Shown here in pieces: positions 1 to 9,467 of a stretch of 64,000 nucleotides of DNA (positions are counted from its first letter, which is position 1; the number at the start of each line of letters is the position of its first letter). Below the pieces are notes generated by a model. It saw only the letters and a list, made by a program, of their open reading frames with translations, made no database searches and was not told the DNA's origin. Both the position numbers and the translations under genes were made by a program. Origin of the DNA: Acidobacteriaceae bacterium (GTDB lineage Bacteria > Acidobacteriota > Terriglobia > Terriglobales > Acidobacteriaceae); NCBI GenBank assembly GCA_030039035.1, contig JASHQQ010000140.1, positions 1 to 64,000 of the forward strand, read 5' to 3'.

Positions 1-789
1 CGCGACTTTCGCGACACCGATCGCGACGGCTCCGAGCGCGTCGTGATCATCAGCCAGAGCGTCGCCAATTCGCTGTTCCCCGGGCAGGATCCGCTCAACC
101 GCGAGCTGAAGTGGACCGACAGCGTGATGCAGTTCATCGGCATCAGCTACGATCCGCGGCGCATCGTGGGCGTGGTGCCCGATTTCGATGACGAGAACAT
201 CCTTCCCGCGCCCGCGATGACCGTATATCAGCCCTCCGACCAGGAAGGTTGGGAGCAGCGTTTATTTGTGCGCGCCAAGCAGGATCCGTACGCGCTCGTT
301 CCCGCGATCACGCGGACGATTCACCAGATGTCGGCCGATCAGCCCGTGGAACGGCCCAGCACGCTCGAGGACATTCGCGCGGAAGTGCTGACCCCCAACC
401 GGCTGAACGCGATCGTCTTCGGCGGATTCGCGGCCGTGGCGCTGCTGATCTCGGTCGTCGGCGTGGCCGGCGTTCTTGCCTTCTCGGTGAGCGGGCGCAC
501 GCGCGAGTTCGGCATTCGCATGGCGCTGGGCGCGCATCCGCGCCATATTCTGACCGGCGTTCTGCTGGAAGGCGTCGCGATCGCGGGTATCGGTGTCGGC
601 GCCGGCGTTGTCGTGGGTTTTGCCTTCACACGCGCCATCAGCGAATGGGTGGCGAACGTGCAGCAGCCGGGATTCCTCTCGATCACCGCCTCGGCGCTGA
701 TCATTTTGCTGTCGGCAGTCACCGCGGCGGCCGTACCTGCGGCGCGCGCTGCGAGGGTGAACGCCGTGGAGGCGTTGCGCGCGGAGTAG
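1..789 (+). CDS. ABC transporter permease, MacB/FtsX-type, C-terminal part (5' end outside window)
   Basis: Frame stays open upstream of 43 to base 1 (RDFRDTDRDGSERVVIISQSVANSLFPGQDPLN); C-terminal FtsX-like TM region with GRTREFGIRMALGA and PARAARVNAVEALRAE. Confidence 0.9.
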   Translation, partial: RDFRDTDRDGSERVVIISQSVANSLFPGQDPLNRELKWTDSVMQFIGISYDPRRIVGVVPDFDDENILPAPAMTVYQPSDQEGWEQRLFVRAKQDPYALVPAITRTIHQMSADQPVERPSTLEDIRAEVLTPNRLNAIVFGGFAAVALLISVVGVAGVLAFSVSGRTREFGIRMALGAHPRHILTGVLLEGVAIAGIGVGAGVVVGFAFTRAISEWVANVQQPGFLSITASALIILLSAVTAAAVPAARAARVNAVEALRAE

Positions 790-1060
790 TTGCCCGCAGA
801 CAGGCCGAATTGCCTCGAAAAGGCATCTTGCAAAGTCAACCGTGCTGCGCAATCGACCTTGGCGTGCGAGTCGGATGCGCGCCGCCAGCGCCTTGTGTTA
901 GCAGTATGGATCCCCGCCTTTTCTTTCCGATTGTCAAAGGAATGAGGCGCGCTTACAATTGTTGCAAAATTAGCAGGTCATTGCCGCAACTTTCCCTGGC
1001 TCCGGGTTGTATTCCAGGTGTCGACTTCCTCCGAGGAGGAATCGATGCCGCTAAGGTTGG

Positions 1061-3595
1061 TTGCCTTTGGCCGACAGTCCCGCGGTTCAACCCGATTTCC
1101 GGAACACCCCCCCACTTCGGATCAATTTGGCCGGTATTCCTGCCGGACCTGCGGTTTCCCTGCGTGAACTCTGGAGAGTAATGATCCGCAGGCGGCGGAT
1201 CTTCGCCGGCATCCTCGGCGGATCGCTGCTGGCCTGCCTTCTCTATTGCCTGATCGCACCCAATCAGTACGAAGCCCGGGCCAAGGTGGCATTGCGAACC
1301 GCGCCTTCCACACAGCTCGGAGGAGAAATCGCGGAGCCGGGAATCTCCACATCGGTTTTCGCTGCGCCCCTGCAGCTTGAAACGCTGGCCAATTTCCTGC
1401 GCAGCGACCAGCTAGCCTGGCGAGTCATTACCGACCAGCAGCTTTACCAGTCGCCGGCCTTCAAGGGGAACTTCGACCGCAAGTTCCCGGGATTTCGCCC
1501 CGAAGCGCCTTCGCCCGATGCGCAGGATTGGCTCCTCGAGCGCTTTCAGCAACGGCTGCGTGTGCAAACGGTGCCGCGCACCCTGGTGATCCAGATACGC
1601 TTTCGCTCGAAAGACCGGGCTGTCTCCGCGGCGGTGGTCAACGCCCTGATCCGGGATTACATGGAACAGGAGAACAGCTCACGGGTGCGTGCCACGGAGC
1701 AGGCGACCGGCTGGCTGGAAAGCCAGTTGAAGGAGTTGAAATCGCGCGTGGAACAGGATCGGCTGCGCCTCGCGTCCTATGAGAGCGACCACGGCATCCT
1801 TGGCGCTCCGGCGACGCTGCCGGACGGGCAGGATGCGGAAGCCAGCCATAACTCCACCTTGCTCGAAATCGACGAACTGGGCCGGCAGCTCGTCGCAGCC
1901 ACGACGGACCGCATTCTGTGCGAGGCCGAATACCACGCCGCAGCGACGGGAAACCCCGAACTTGTCTTCGCCTCAAGCGCCCGCATGCAGGGACAGGGCG
2001 GCAGTTTCGCGACTGCGCTCCTCGAGCATATTCACGCGCGCCACAGCGAGCTTGAGCAGGAGCAGGCGCGGCTCAGCATCGAGCATGGGCCCAATTTTCC
2101 CCGCGTGGTGGAGATTCGCCGGCAGTTGCAGGATCTCGACAGGCAGGAGAAGGCCGAGGACGCCAGGCTCGTGACCCGGTTCCGCAGCGCCTGGCAAACG
2201 GCGCAGGAGCGCGAGGAGATGGTGCGCAAGAGCCTGGACGAGCTGACCAGCGAGGGTTTGAAGCTGAATGAAGCAGCCACCGAATACGCCGTGATGCGCC
2301 AGGAGGCGAACTCGAGCCACGAAGTTTACGTGCGAGTGCTGGAAAAGGTGGAAGAAGCCGGCTTGACCGCCGGGATCCACGCCTCTTCGATCACGGTGGT
2401 GGATTATGCGCGTCCCCCGGCCAAGCCGGTTGCGCCCGATCTGCCGCTGTATCTCGGCATCGTTTCTTTCGTCGGCCTGTGGCTGGCGGTGGGAGTTGTG
2501 TTCATGCTGGAATCGATCCACCCGGCACCGGCCCGGCTCGGCGTGCTGCTGCTGGCGGCGCTGGTGGCCGCTGGTGCGGGGCATGCGCAGCCGCCGACTC
2601 CCAACACGGCCGGGTTGCCGAGCGGCGTCATTCATCCGTCTCCTGAGCCGGCGCCCAGGAACCCCACGAATCCGAAGACCGCGCCTGAATTGTGGGACCA
2701 GCCCGAATCGGCAACGAATCCGTCCACAGCGCCGGCAGGATTATCCCTCGAGCCGATGCCGGCGCCGATCGGGCCGGGCGATTCGCTGGATATCAGCGAA
2801 TTTCACACGCCGGAATTTCACTCCCAGGTGCGAGTGCAACCCGACGGAACCGTGACGCTGCCACTGATCCAGACGGTGAAAGTAAGCGGCATGGATGAGG
2901 AGGGCGCGGCCAAGTCGATCGCCGCGGCGTTGGTGGCCCAGGGGATGCTGCTGCATCCGCAGGTCTCGGTGCTGGTGACTGCCTATGCGGGACAGGATGT
3001 GAGCGTCCTCGGCGAAGTGGCGCGAGCGGGCGTCTATCCCTACACGATTCACCACCGTCTGCTCGATCTCATTTCTGCAGCGCAGGGGCTGGCGCCGTCT
3101 GCGGGCAGACTGGTGAATATCTATCATCGCGACGATCCCAGGACGCCGCACCCGGTGGTTCTCGACCCGAGCGGGACCGACATGGCGGCGGAACACAATC
3201 CCGAGCTGATGCCGGGCGACACGGTGCAAGTCAGCCGCGCAGGCCTGGTCTACGTCATCGGCGACGTGGTGCGGCCCGGAGGGTTCCCGGTCGATCCGGC
3301 GCAAGGGCTCACGGTGGTGCAGGCGCTATCGCTGGCGTGGGGACCGTCGATCAATGCGGCCGCCGGCAAAGCAATCCTCATCCGTGAACAGAAGGGAGGG
3401 CGAACCCTGACGACGCTCAATCTCTATCACATGCTGCATGGGCAGGAGCCGGACCAGCCGATCCGCGATCGCGATATTCTCTTCGTGCCTCCGTCGACGG
3501 CGAAGAACTTGCTGAACAAGAGTGTGGATGCGCTGATCCAGTCGTCGATCGGAGTGTCGATCTACTCGGGGCTGGTGTACTCGCAGAGGTATTAA
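1061..3595 (+). CDS. Fused polysaccharide chain-length determinant (Wzz/GNVR, PCP) and polysaccharide export protein (Wza/OPX with SLBB domains)
   Basis: N-terminal SLRELWRVMIRRRRIFAGILGG + TM, coiled-coil, second TM (LYLGIVSFVGLWLAVGVVFMLESI); then signal-peptide-like LGVLLLAALVAAGAGHAQ, then GPGDSLDISEFHTPEFHSQVRVQPDGTVTLPLI (Poly_export) and SLBB-like VSVLGEVARAGVYPY and VYVIGDVVRPGGFPV. TTG start; alternative ATG at 1181. Confidence 0.85.
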   Translation: MPLADSPAVQPDFRNTPPLRINLAGIPAGPAVSLRELWRVMIRRRRIFAGILGGSLLACLLYCLIAPNQYEARAKVALRTAPSTQLGGEIAEPGISTSVFAAPLQLETLANFLRSDQLAWRVITDQQLYQSPAFKGNFDRKFPGFRPEAPSPDAQDWLLERFQQRLRVQTVPRTLVIQIRFRSKDRAVSAAVVNALIRDYMEQENSSRVRATEQATGWLESQLKELKSRVEQDRLRLASYESDHGILGAPATLPDGQDAEASHNSTLLEIDELGRQLVAATTDRILCEAEYHAAATGNPELVFASSARMQGQGGSFATALLEHIHARHSELEQEQARLSIEHGPNFPRVVEIRRQLQDLDRQEKAEDARLVTRFRSAWQTAQEREEMVRKSLDELTSEGLKLNEAATEYAVMRQEANSSHEVYVRVLEKVEEAGLTAGIHASSITVVDYARPPAKPVAPDLPLYLGIVSFVGLWLAVGVVFMLESIHPAPARLGVLLLAALVAAGAGHAQPPTPNTAGLPSGVIHPSPEPAPRNPTNPKTAPELWDQPESATNPSTAPAGLSLEPMPAPIGPGDSLDISEFHTPEFHSQVRVQPDGTVTLPLIQTVKVSGMDEEGAAKSIAAALVAQGMLLHPQVSVLVTAYAGQDVSVLGEVARAGVYPYTIHHRLLDLISAAQGLAPSAGRLVNIYHRDDPRTPHPVVLDPSGTDMAAEHNPELMPGDTVQVSRAGLVYVIGDVVRPGGFPVDPAQGLTVVQALSLAWGPSINAAAGKAILIREQKGGRTLTTLNLYHMLHGQEPDQPIRDRDILFVPPSTAKNLLNKSVDALIQSSIGVSIYSGLVYSQRY

Positions 3596-3599
3596 GCTC

Positions 3600-4820
3600 T
3601 TGCGCCGTCTCGCCCAATTCCTGCTGGTGATATTCACCTTCGCCGTTCCCTGGGAGCTTGCCCTCGATCTGGGCGAGCCGTGGGGGCCCGTCGCGCGCAT
3701 TGCAGGAATCCTGTTGCTTCTGGCGGCGATTCCGGCGGTGTTCCAGGCGGCGACGATGCGAACTCCCGGAGCCATGCAGTGGCTGGTTCTGGCGCTCTAC
3801 CTGTGGTTCTGCTGCTCCTGTTTCTGGACCATCGATCAGGCGGCATCGCTGGAAAAACTGCGCGCGTACTTTCAGGAGATGATGCTCGTCTGGCTGGTGT
3901 GGGAGTTTGTCGACCATCCACCCGGACTGCGCCGGATCCTGCAGGCCTATGTGGCCGGTTCGTGGGTGCTGGCCGCTCTCACCCTGGCCAGCTTTGCCTC
4001 GCCCGAGGCAATTGCCAACGGCCAGGTGCGCTTCTTTGCCGAAGGTCTCGACCCCAACGATACCGCCCGCTTTCTCGATCTCGCATTTCCGATGGCTGCT
4101 GTACTGGTCGATGGAGAATCGCGCTGGTGGGGCAGGTTCTTGGTGCTGGGGTATTTCCCCCTGGGGCTGCTGGCCGTGTTGCTGACGGCATCGCGGGGAG
4201 GGTTCCTGGCGGCGCTTCTGGCGCTCGCCGGGTCGGCGGTGCTGCTGGCACGCGCCCATCCGCGCCGATGGCTCGCCGGAGCCTTGGCTCTGCCCCTGCT
4301 CGGCGTTGCTATCTGGCAGATCGTCCCCTACGAGACCCTTGAGCGGCTGGCGACGATTTCAGAGCAATTTGGAGGAGGAAACTTCAACGAACGCGCGAAT
4401 ATCTGGGTACAGGGTTGGTATGCCTTCGCTCATGCGCCGATGGCGGGGAGCGGGGCTGGATCCTTCGTCGCCGCAGCGGGTTTGGCGCCCATCGACACAG
4501 CGCACAACACGGCGCTCTCCATCGCGGTAGGCGGCGGGCTCTGCGCGCTGTTTTTGGCTTTGGCCATTCTGGTTGTGGCCATCCGGTCGGTCCTCCAGCT
4601 TCGCGGGCCGCTCCTGCTGGCGATGGGCACGGTATTGCTCGTATGGCTGGTGACGACTTTGACTGCATCGGTCGAGGAGAACCGTTCCACCTGGATTTTG
4701 TTCGCCTCGATTGCCGTGGCTGGAAGGATGGCGGTGAAAGATCCTGAAGCATTGGCCGACTGTTTCGCGCACCCTCCAGCCCGTCACGCCGGCGACGGTG
4801 ACGCTGAGCCGCTCCTGTAG
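3600..4820 (+). CDS. O-antigen ligase/polymerase-like (Wzy/WaaL) membrane protein
   Basis: Multi-TM protein with O-antigen ligase-like pattern (ASRGGFLAALLALAG; ANIWVQGWYAFAHAPMAGSGAGSF); directly downstream of the Wzz-Wza ORF. Confidence 0.75.
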   Translation: MRRLAQFLLVIFTFAVPWELALDLGEPWGPVARIAGILLLLAAIPAVFQAATMRTPGAMQWLVLALYLWFCCSCFWTIDQAASLEKLRAYFQEMMLVWLVWEFVDHPPGLRRILQAYVAGSWVLAALTLASFASPEAIANGQVRFFAEGLDPNDTARFLDLAFPMAAVLVDGESRWWGRFLVLGYFPLGLLAVLLTASRGGFLAALLALAGSAVLLARAHPRRWLAGALALPLLGVAIWQIVPYETLERLATISEQFGGGNFNERANIWVQGWYAFAHAPMAGSGAGSFVAAAGLAPIDTAHNTALSIAVGGGLCALFLALAILVVAIRSVLQLRGPLLLAMGTVLLVWLVTTLTASVEENRSTWILFASIAVAGRMAVKDPEALADCFAHPPARHAGDGDAEPLL

Positions 4821-4857
4821 ACTGGCGAAGAATTGCGCCTCTTTTCCATTCCCTTTG

Positions 4858-6222
4858 ATGTCGCCAATTTCCCAAATCGCGCGACTCTTCCAAGGCAAGA
4901 GCGTCAACCGCCAGATTCTGCGCGCGGCCACGATCGTCACGCTGGGCGGGATCTTCGTCAAGATTGGCGCCACGTTCAAGGAAGTAGTCGTGGCTGGCGT
5001 CTATGGCCGCTCCGACGCCATGGACGCATTCCTGGCCGCGAACCTGATCCCCGGCCTGCTGATCAATCTGATCTCGGAATCGATGAACCAGGCGCTGGTG
5101 CCCACGCTGATCCGGGTCCGCGAACTGGAAGGCCACGACCGCGCCCAGCAATTGCTTTCGAGCTCGATGGTCGCCATCGGTGTGCTGCTGAGCGGCGCCG
5201 CCCTGTGCATGGCCCTCACCGCGCGCGGATTCTTCCACCTGATCGCTTCGCACTTTCCGCCGGCCAAATTCGACCTGTCGGTGCACCTGTTTTATGCACT
5301 GGTGCCGCTGGTGGTCATTACCGGAATCGCCACCAATTGCACGGCCGTGCTGAACACCTTCGATCGCTTTTCCCTGCCCTCGCTGGCGCCGGTGACGGTT
5401 CCGGTCGGGATCATGCTGGGCGCGTGGCTTCTGGCCGGACACATGGGGCCGTGGGCGATGGTCGTGGGCAGCCTCGCAGGGTCGCTTGTTCAGGCCGTAC
5501 TGGTCGGCTGGATGATGCATTCCTTCGGATACAAATTCCAGTTGCGCTGGTACGGAATGAGCGAGGCGACACGGGAGGTGGCCAACCAGTATTGGCCGGT
5601 GCTGCTCAGCTCGGCGGTGGCGTCGGGCGGACTGCTGGTCGATCAATCGATGGCGGCCATGCTGACCTCGGGCAGCGTGTCGGCTCTGGCCTACGCCAGC
5701 CGGTTCATCAGCGTGGTGCTGACGCTGCTGGCCGGGGCCATTTCAACCGCAGTCGTGCCGTACATTTCGCGGATGATCGCACTGCAGGACTGGGCCGGCT
5801 GCCGGCACACGCTGCGCACATGGGTGCGGCTGACGGCGCTGGTCTCCACGCCGATCGCGCTGGCGCTGATTCTCGGCTCGCGCTGGCTGGTGCGCGTCAC
5901 CTATCAGCACGGAGCGTTCGGGCCGCGCGACACAGCCGTAGTAGCGCCGGTGCTGGTGATGTATGCCGTGCAGATCCCCTTTGTTGTCACCAGCCGCGTC
6001 TTTTATCGCTTTCTGGTGGGGATGCGCCGCAACGACCTGATTCTCTACTGCGGAATCCTCAATCTTTTTCTCGATATCGGCCTGAACCTGCTGCTGATGC
6101 GCTACTTCGGCGTCGCCGGCATCGCGCTGGCCACGTCTCTGTGGGCCGCGTCGACGCTTTTCTTTCTCTGGTACTGGACCTACAAGCTCCTGCCCAGGCA
6201 GGGTGCCGGTGCGGGAGCATGA
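4858..6222 (+). CDS. MurJ/Wzx-like lipid-linked oligosaccharide flippase (MOP superfamily)
   Basis: ATG at 4858: MSPISQIARLFQGKSVNRQILRAATIVTLGGIFVKIGATFKEVVVAGVYGRSDAMDAF; about 14 TM; MurJ-like pattern. Confidence 0.8.
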   Translation: MSPISQIARLFQGKSVNRQILRAATIVTLGGIFVKIGATFKEVVVAGVYGRSDAMDAFLAANLIPGLLINLISESMNQALVPTLIRVRELEGHDRAQQLLSSSMVAIGVLLSGAALCMALTARGFFHLIASHFPPAKFDLSVHLFYALVPLVVITGIATNCTAVLNTFDRFSLPSLAPVTVPVGIMLGAWLLAGHMGPWAMVVGSLAGSLVQAVLVGWMMHSFGYKFQLRWYGMSEATREVANQYWPVLLSSAVASGGLLVDQSMAAMLTSGSVSALAYASRFISVVLTLLAGAISTAVVPYISRMIALQDWAGCRHTLRTWVRLTALVSTPIALALILGSRWLVRVTYQHGAFGPRDTAVVAPVLVMYAVQIPFVVTSRVFYRFLVGMRRNDLILYCGILNLFLDIGLNLLLMRYFGVAGIALATSLWAASTLFFLWYWTYKLLPRQGAGAGA

Positions 6223-6983
6223 TTCCGCAACCGGCGCAGTATCTGCTGCGCTTCGACGATCTGTGTCCGACGTATTCGCGCGAGCGTTGGCGACGGTTCA
6301 CGCCGCTCCTCGCCGAATTCGGAATCCGGCCCATTCTGGCGATTGTTCCGGACAATCGCGATCCGGCGCTGGATTGGTCGCCGCCCGATCCGGCGTTCTG
6401 GGACGAGATGCGCTCGCTTGAAGGTTCGGGATCCGCAATCGGACTGCATGGCCTCCAACATCTTTGCTTGAGCCGCGGGCGCGGCCTCGTGCCGCTGCAT
6501 CGCGAGACAGAGTTTGCGGGCGTGGCGGAGGAGACGCAGCGTGTCTGGGTTCGGGAGGGGCTCGCCATTCTCCGCGGGCACGGACTGAATCCGGCGATTT
6601 GGGTTGCGCCGCGTCATGGATTCGATCGCGCGACGCTTCGCGTGCTGCGCGGGGAAGGAATCGGGCTCGTGTCGGATGGTTTTACGCGCCGGCCGTTCAT
6701 CCGGGACGGGCTCACGTGGATTCCCCAGCAGCTCTGGGCGCCGGAAGCAAAGAAAAGCGGATTATGGACGATTTGCCTGCACGCGAACACGGCTCCTGAC
6801 TCGCTCGTAAAGCAGTTGCGCCGATTTCTTCAAGATCGCGCGCAGCAATTTACTTCTGTCGAGCGGATTGCTGCCGGATCCGGGCCGGCGCCGCTCACCT
6901 TTGCCGGGCGAATGCAGGCGCAGGCCGCGTTGCTGCGCGTGCGCGTCCGAACGGGACTGAGCAGGCTGAGGCACGCGGAATAA
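6219..6983 (+). CDS. DUF2334 / polysaccharide deacetylase-like protein
   Basis: ATG overlaps the flippase stop (ATGA). MIPQPAQYLLRFDDLCPTYSRERW...ILAIVPDNRD...IGLHGLQHL: FDD and HGxxH motifs of the NodB/DUF2334 fold. Confidence 0.75.
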   Translation: MIPQPAQYLLRFDDLCPTYSRERWRRFTPLLAEFGIRPILAIVPDNRDPALDWSPPDPAFWDEMRSLEGSGSAIGLHGLQHLCLSRGRGLVPLHRETEFAGVAEETQRVWVREGLAILRGHGLNPAIWVAPRHGFDRATLRVLRGEGIGLVSDGFTRRPFIRDGLTWIPQQLWAPEAKKSGLWTICLHANTAPDSLVKQLRRFLQDRAQQFTSVERIAAGSGPAPLTFAGRMQAQAALLRVRVRTGLSRLRHAE

Positions 6984-6990
6984 TCCCGGA

Positions 6991-8130
6991 TTATTCGGCT
7001 CGCGCCCATCGCCTTGGCCGGGGATTGCGCGCGAGCAGATCCCGGTAAAGGGCTTCCCATCGATCAAGCACGGAATCGAGGCTGTAACGCTCGACGGTCC
7101 GAAGCCGTGCGCGCTCTCCCATCGCCCGGCGCTCCGCATTGGAGGCATTCGTGAGCGTTCTCATTTTCCCGGCAAGGACCATCGAAGACCCTGCCGGAAC
7201 CAGCCACCCGGTCTGCCCGCCCACAATGACCTCGTTCGTCCCGGGAACGTCCGTAGCGACCGCCGGAACCGCGCAGGCTGAGGCCTCGATCAGCCCCATG
7301 GGCAGGCCTTCCCAGCGGGACGTGAGCAGGAATCCGTCCGCAGCCCGCAACCATGTCCGCACGTCCGGCTCAAAGCCCAGAAAGCGCACGCGAGGCGCGA
7401 TTTCCAGAGCGGCTGAAAGAGCACGCAATTCGCCTTCCAGCGGACCGCTGCCGGCGATGACGAGCCGCGCCGGCTCGCGAACCTGAGCAAATGCGCGAAG
7501 CATCGTGGGATAGTCCTTTACCGGCTCGAGGCGGCCGGCAGCGAACCAGAGAAACTCGTCGGACAGGCCCATCTCGCGCCGGCGTACTGCACGAACTTCC
7601 TCGTCCGGCTTCCACGATTCCGTATCGATCCCGTTGGGAATGACGGCGATTTGTTGGGGCGGGACCATCTTCGCATCGAGATACGCCTGTCGCACAGCCT
7701 CGCCGACCGCTGTGACCCGATCCGGCAGCCGGCGGCTCCAGCGGTAACCGATGCGCCGGCCGATAGTGCCCGTCGATGACGTGTGAATCGTGTCGACAAC
7801 CACGCGCACCGGCGCGGCGAGGCGCGACCAGCGCGCGATCCATGCGGCATGAGGAAGATGAGCATGAAGGACATCGGGACGTTCGCGCCGCAGCCAGCGG
7901 TTCAGCCGGATCCAGCCGCGCGGGTCGGCCAAGCCTTTGCGCATCCCGAGCGCCAGAAATGGAATGCCGGCGGCAACAAGTTCGCCGGCAGCGCTGCCTC
8001 CCGCGCCCGAAAGAGCAATGACGCTCACCCGCCAGCCGCGAGATCGCAGACCGCAAGCGAGCAGAATCGTTTGCCGCTCCGCCCCGCCGATGCGATCGAG
8101 GGTAGGAATAACAAGCGCAACGTGGTTCAC
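6991..8130 (-). CDS. Glycosyltransferase family 4 (GT-B)
   Basis: MNHVALVIPTLDRIGGAERQTILLA...FAAGRLEPVKDYPTMLRAFA...LTSRWEGLPMGLIEASACAVPAVATDVPGTNE. Confidence 0.9.
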   Translation of the reverse strand: MNHVALVIPTLDRIGGAERQTILLACGLRSRGWRVSVIALSGAGGSAAGELVAAGIPFLALGMRKGLADPRGWIRLNRWLRRERPDVLHAHLPHAAWIARWSRLAAPVRVVVDTIHTSSTGTIGRRIGYRWSRRLPDRVTAVGEAVRQAYLDAKMVPPQQIAVIPNGIDTESWKPDEEVRAVRRREMGLSDEFLWFAAGRLEPVKDYPTMLRAFAQVREPARLVIAGSGPLEGELRALSAALEIAPRVRFLGFEPDVRTWLRAADGFLLTSRWEGLPMGLIEASACAVPAVATDVPGTNEVIVGGQTGWLVPAGSSMVLAGKMRTLTNASNAERRAMGERARLRTVERYSLDSVLDRWEALYRDLLARNPRPRRWARAE

Positions 8131-9263
8131 CGGGAGACCTCGTTCAGAACCGAGTCGATCAGCCCCTCGTAGGCCTCAATGACGCGCCCCAGCCGGAACG
8201 ATTCGATAAAGCTGTGAGCGAACCGCTCGCCTGGATGGAGCGAGCGCAGCGCCGAGAGAAGGCTGCTGGCAAGGGCCTGAGCCGAGATCTCGCCCGCCAG
8301 CCATACGCCGGGCTGGCCCCGCAGCAGGTCCACGATGCCCTGTGACGATGGCAGGGCGACGATGGGCAGACCGGCTGCTGCCGCTTCGAGAAGCGCGTTG
8401 GGCAGACCTTCGTAGCGCGATGGAAGCACGAAGAGGGAGGCAGCGGCAAAGCAGGCCGCCATATTCTCCACGTGGCCCGCAAAGCGTATTGCGCCTTGCA
8501 GACCCGGCAAGGACGACTGAGCCCTCAACGCGCCCTCCTCGGATCCTGCACCGGCGATGAGAAGCGTCGTCGAGGGAAAACTCTGGCGAACGACCGCCAG
8601 CGCCTCCAGAACCAGATCGAAGCCTTTTTCCTTTGACAGCCTGCCGGCGGCAAAGAGGCGTGGACCGGTCTCCCGATCCTTCGCGTCCGGCGCGTTGGCC
8701 TTTTCCACCGCCACGCGAGAGCGAATCCCTTCGACGTCGACCGGATTCGGCAGTACAACGAGCTTGGCCTCGGGAACGCAAAACGTTTCGCGCAGGTCCG
8801 CGGCCATCGCGTCGGTCTGGCAGATCACGCGATCCGCACGGCGGTACAGTATGCGGTAGAACGTCGGCGTATACCAGGGCAAGCCGCCGGATTCGAGCGC
8901 GGCCGAGGCAGTGCTGTTCTGCCGCACGACGACGCGGCTCCGGCGTGGAAACAAGGGACGCAAAAGCAGGACGAGGAAATTCAGGTGGACCATGCCCGAC
9001 AGGATCAGGTCAGGCCGGATGCTCCTGACAAGCCTGAGAAGCGGCAAGGCCCCGCTGCGCACCCTGCGCACTCCCAGCGAGTGAACCGCGACGTGGGCCG
9101 ACAATGGCTCGTATCCAGGATGAGCCTGCGTGAACATCGCCAGATGCAACTCGTATTTCTCTTTCGGGAGCCCGCTCGCAAGGAGAGCGGTCACCCGTTC
9201 GGCGCCTCCGCCGCCAAGATGCGGAATGAGCAACAGGACGCGTGGCCGCCGCGGCAATTCCAT
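8127..9263 (-). CDS. Glycosyltransferase family 4 (GT-B)
   Basis: MELPRRPRVLLLIPHLGGGGAERVTALLASGL...FAAGRLSKEKGFDLVLEAL...VLPSRYEGLPNALLEAAAAGLPIVAL; 4-nt overlap with the downstream glycosyltransferase. Confidence 0.9.
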   Translation of the reverse strand: MELPRRPRVLLLIPHLGGGGAERVTALLASGLPKEKYELHLAMFTQAHPGYEPLSAHVAVHSLGVRRVRSGALPLLRLVRSIRPDLILSGMVHLNFLVLLLRPLFPRRSRVVVRQNSTASAALESGGLPWYTPTFYRILYRRADRVICQTDAMAADLRETFCVPEAKLVVLPNPVDVEGIRSRVAVEKANAPDAKDRETGPRLFAAGRLSKEKGFDLVLEALAVVRQSFPSTTLLIAGAGSEEGALRAQSSLPGLQGAIRFAGHVENMAACFAAASLFVLPSRYEGLPNALLEAAAAGLPIVALPSSQGIVDLLRGQPGVWLAGEISAQALASSLLSALRSLHPGERFAHSFIESFRLGRVIEAYEGLIDSVLNEVSR

Positions 9264-9467
9264 GCAGACTGCCTCTCGAGAAGTAACGAGAGTATAAGTC
9301 AGGTTCCTTTTCGCTTTGAGGCTTTCCCGGCGGATGGCGGAAGTGGTACATTAGCTTTCGCTCCTCCATTTACAAGTAGAAGAGCTTTCCCGAGAGCACC
9401 TTGTGCTTCTCCTGTTTTGTGTGATTAACCCCAGACCGCTCGTGTCACCCGGCCTTTTCCTCCTGCG

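Noticed and set aside
4833-6983. 716-aa ORF suggesting a fusion to the DUF2334 protein
   Set aside because: The N-terminal two-thirds is an out-of-frame reading of the flippase; the real gene starts at ATG 6219 overlapping the flippase stop.
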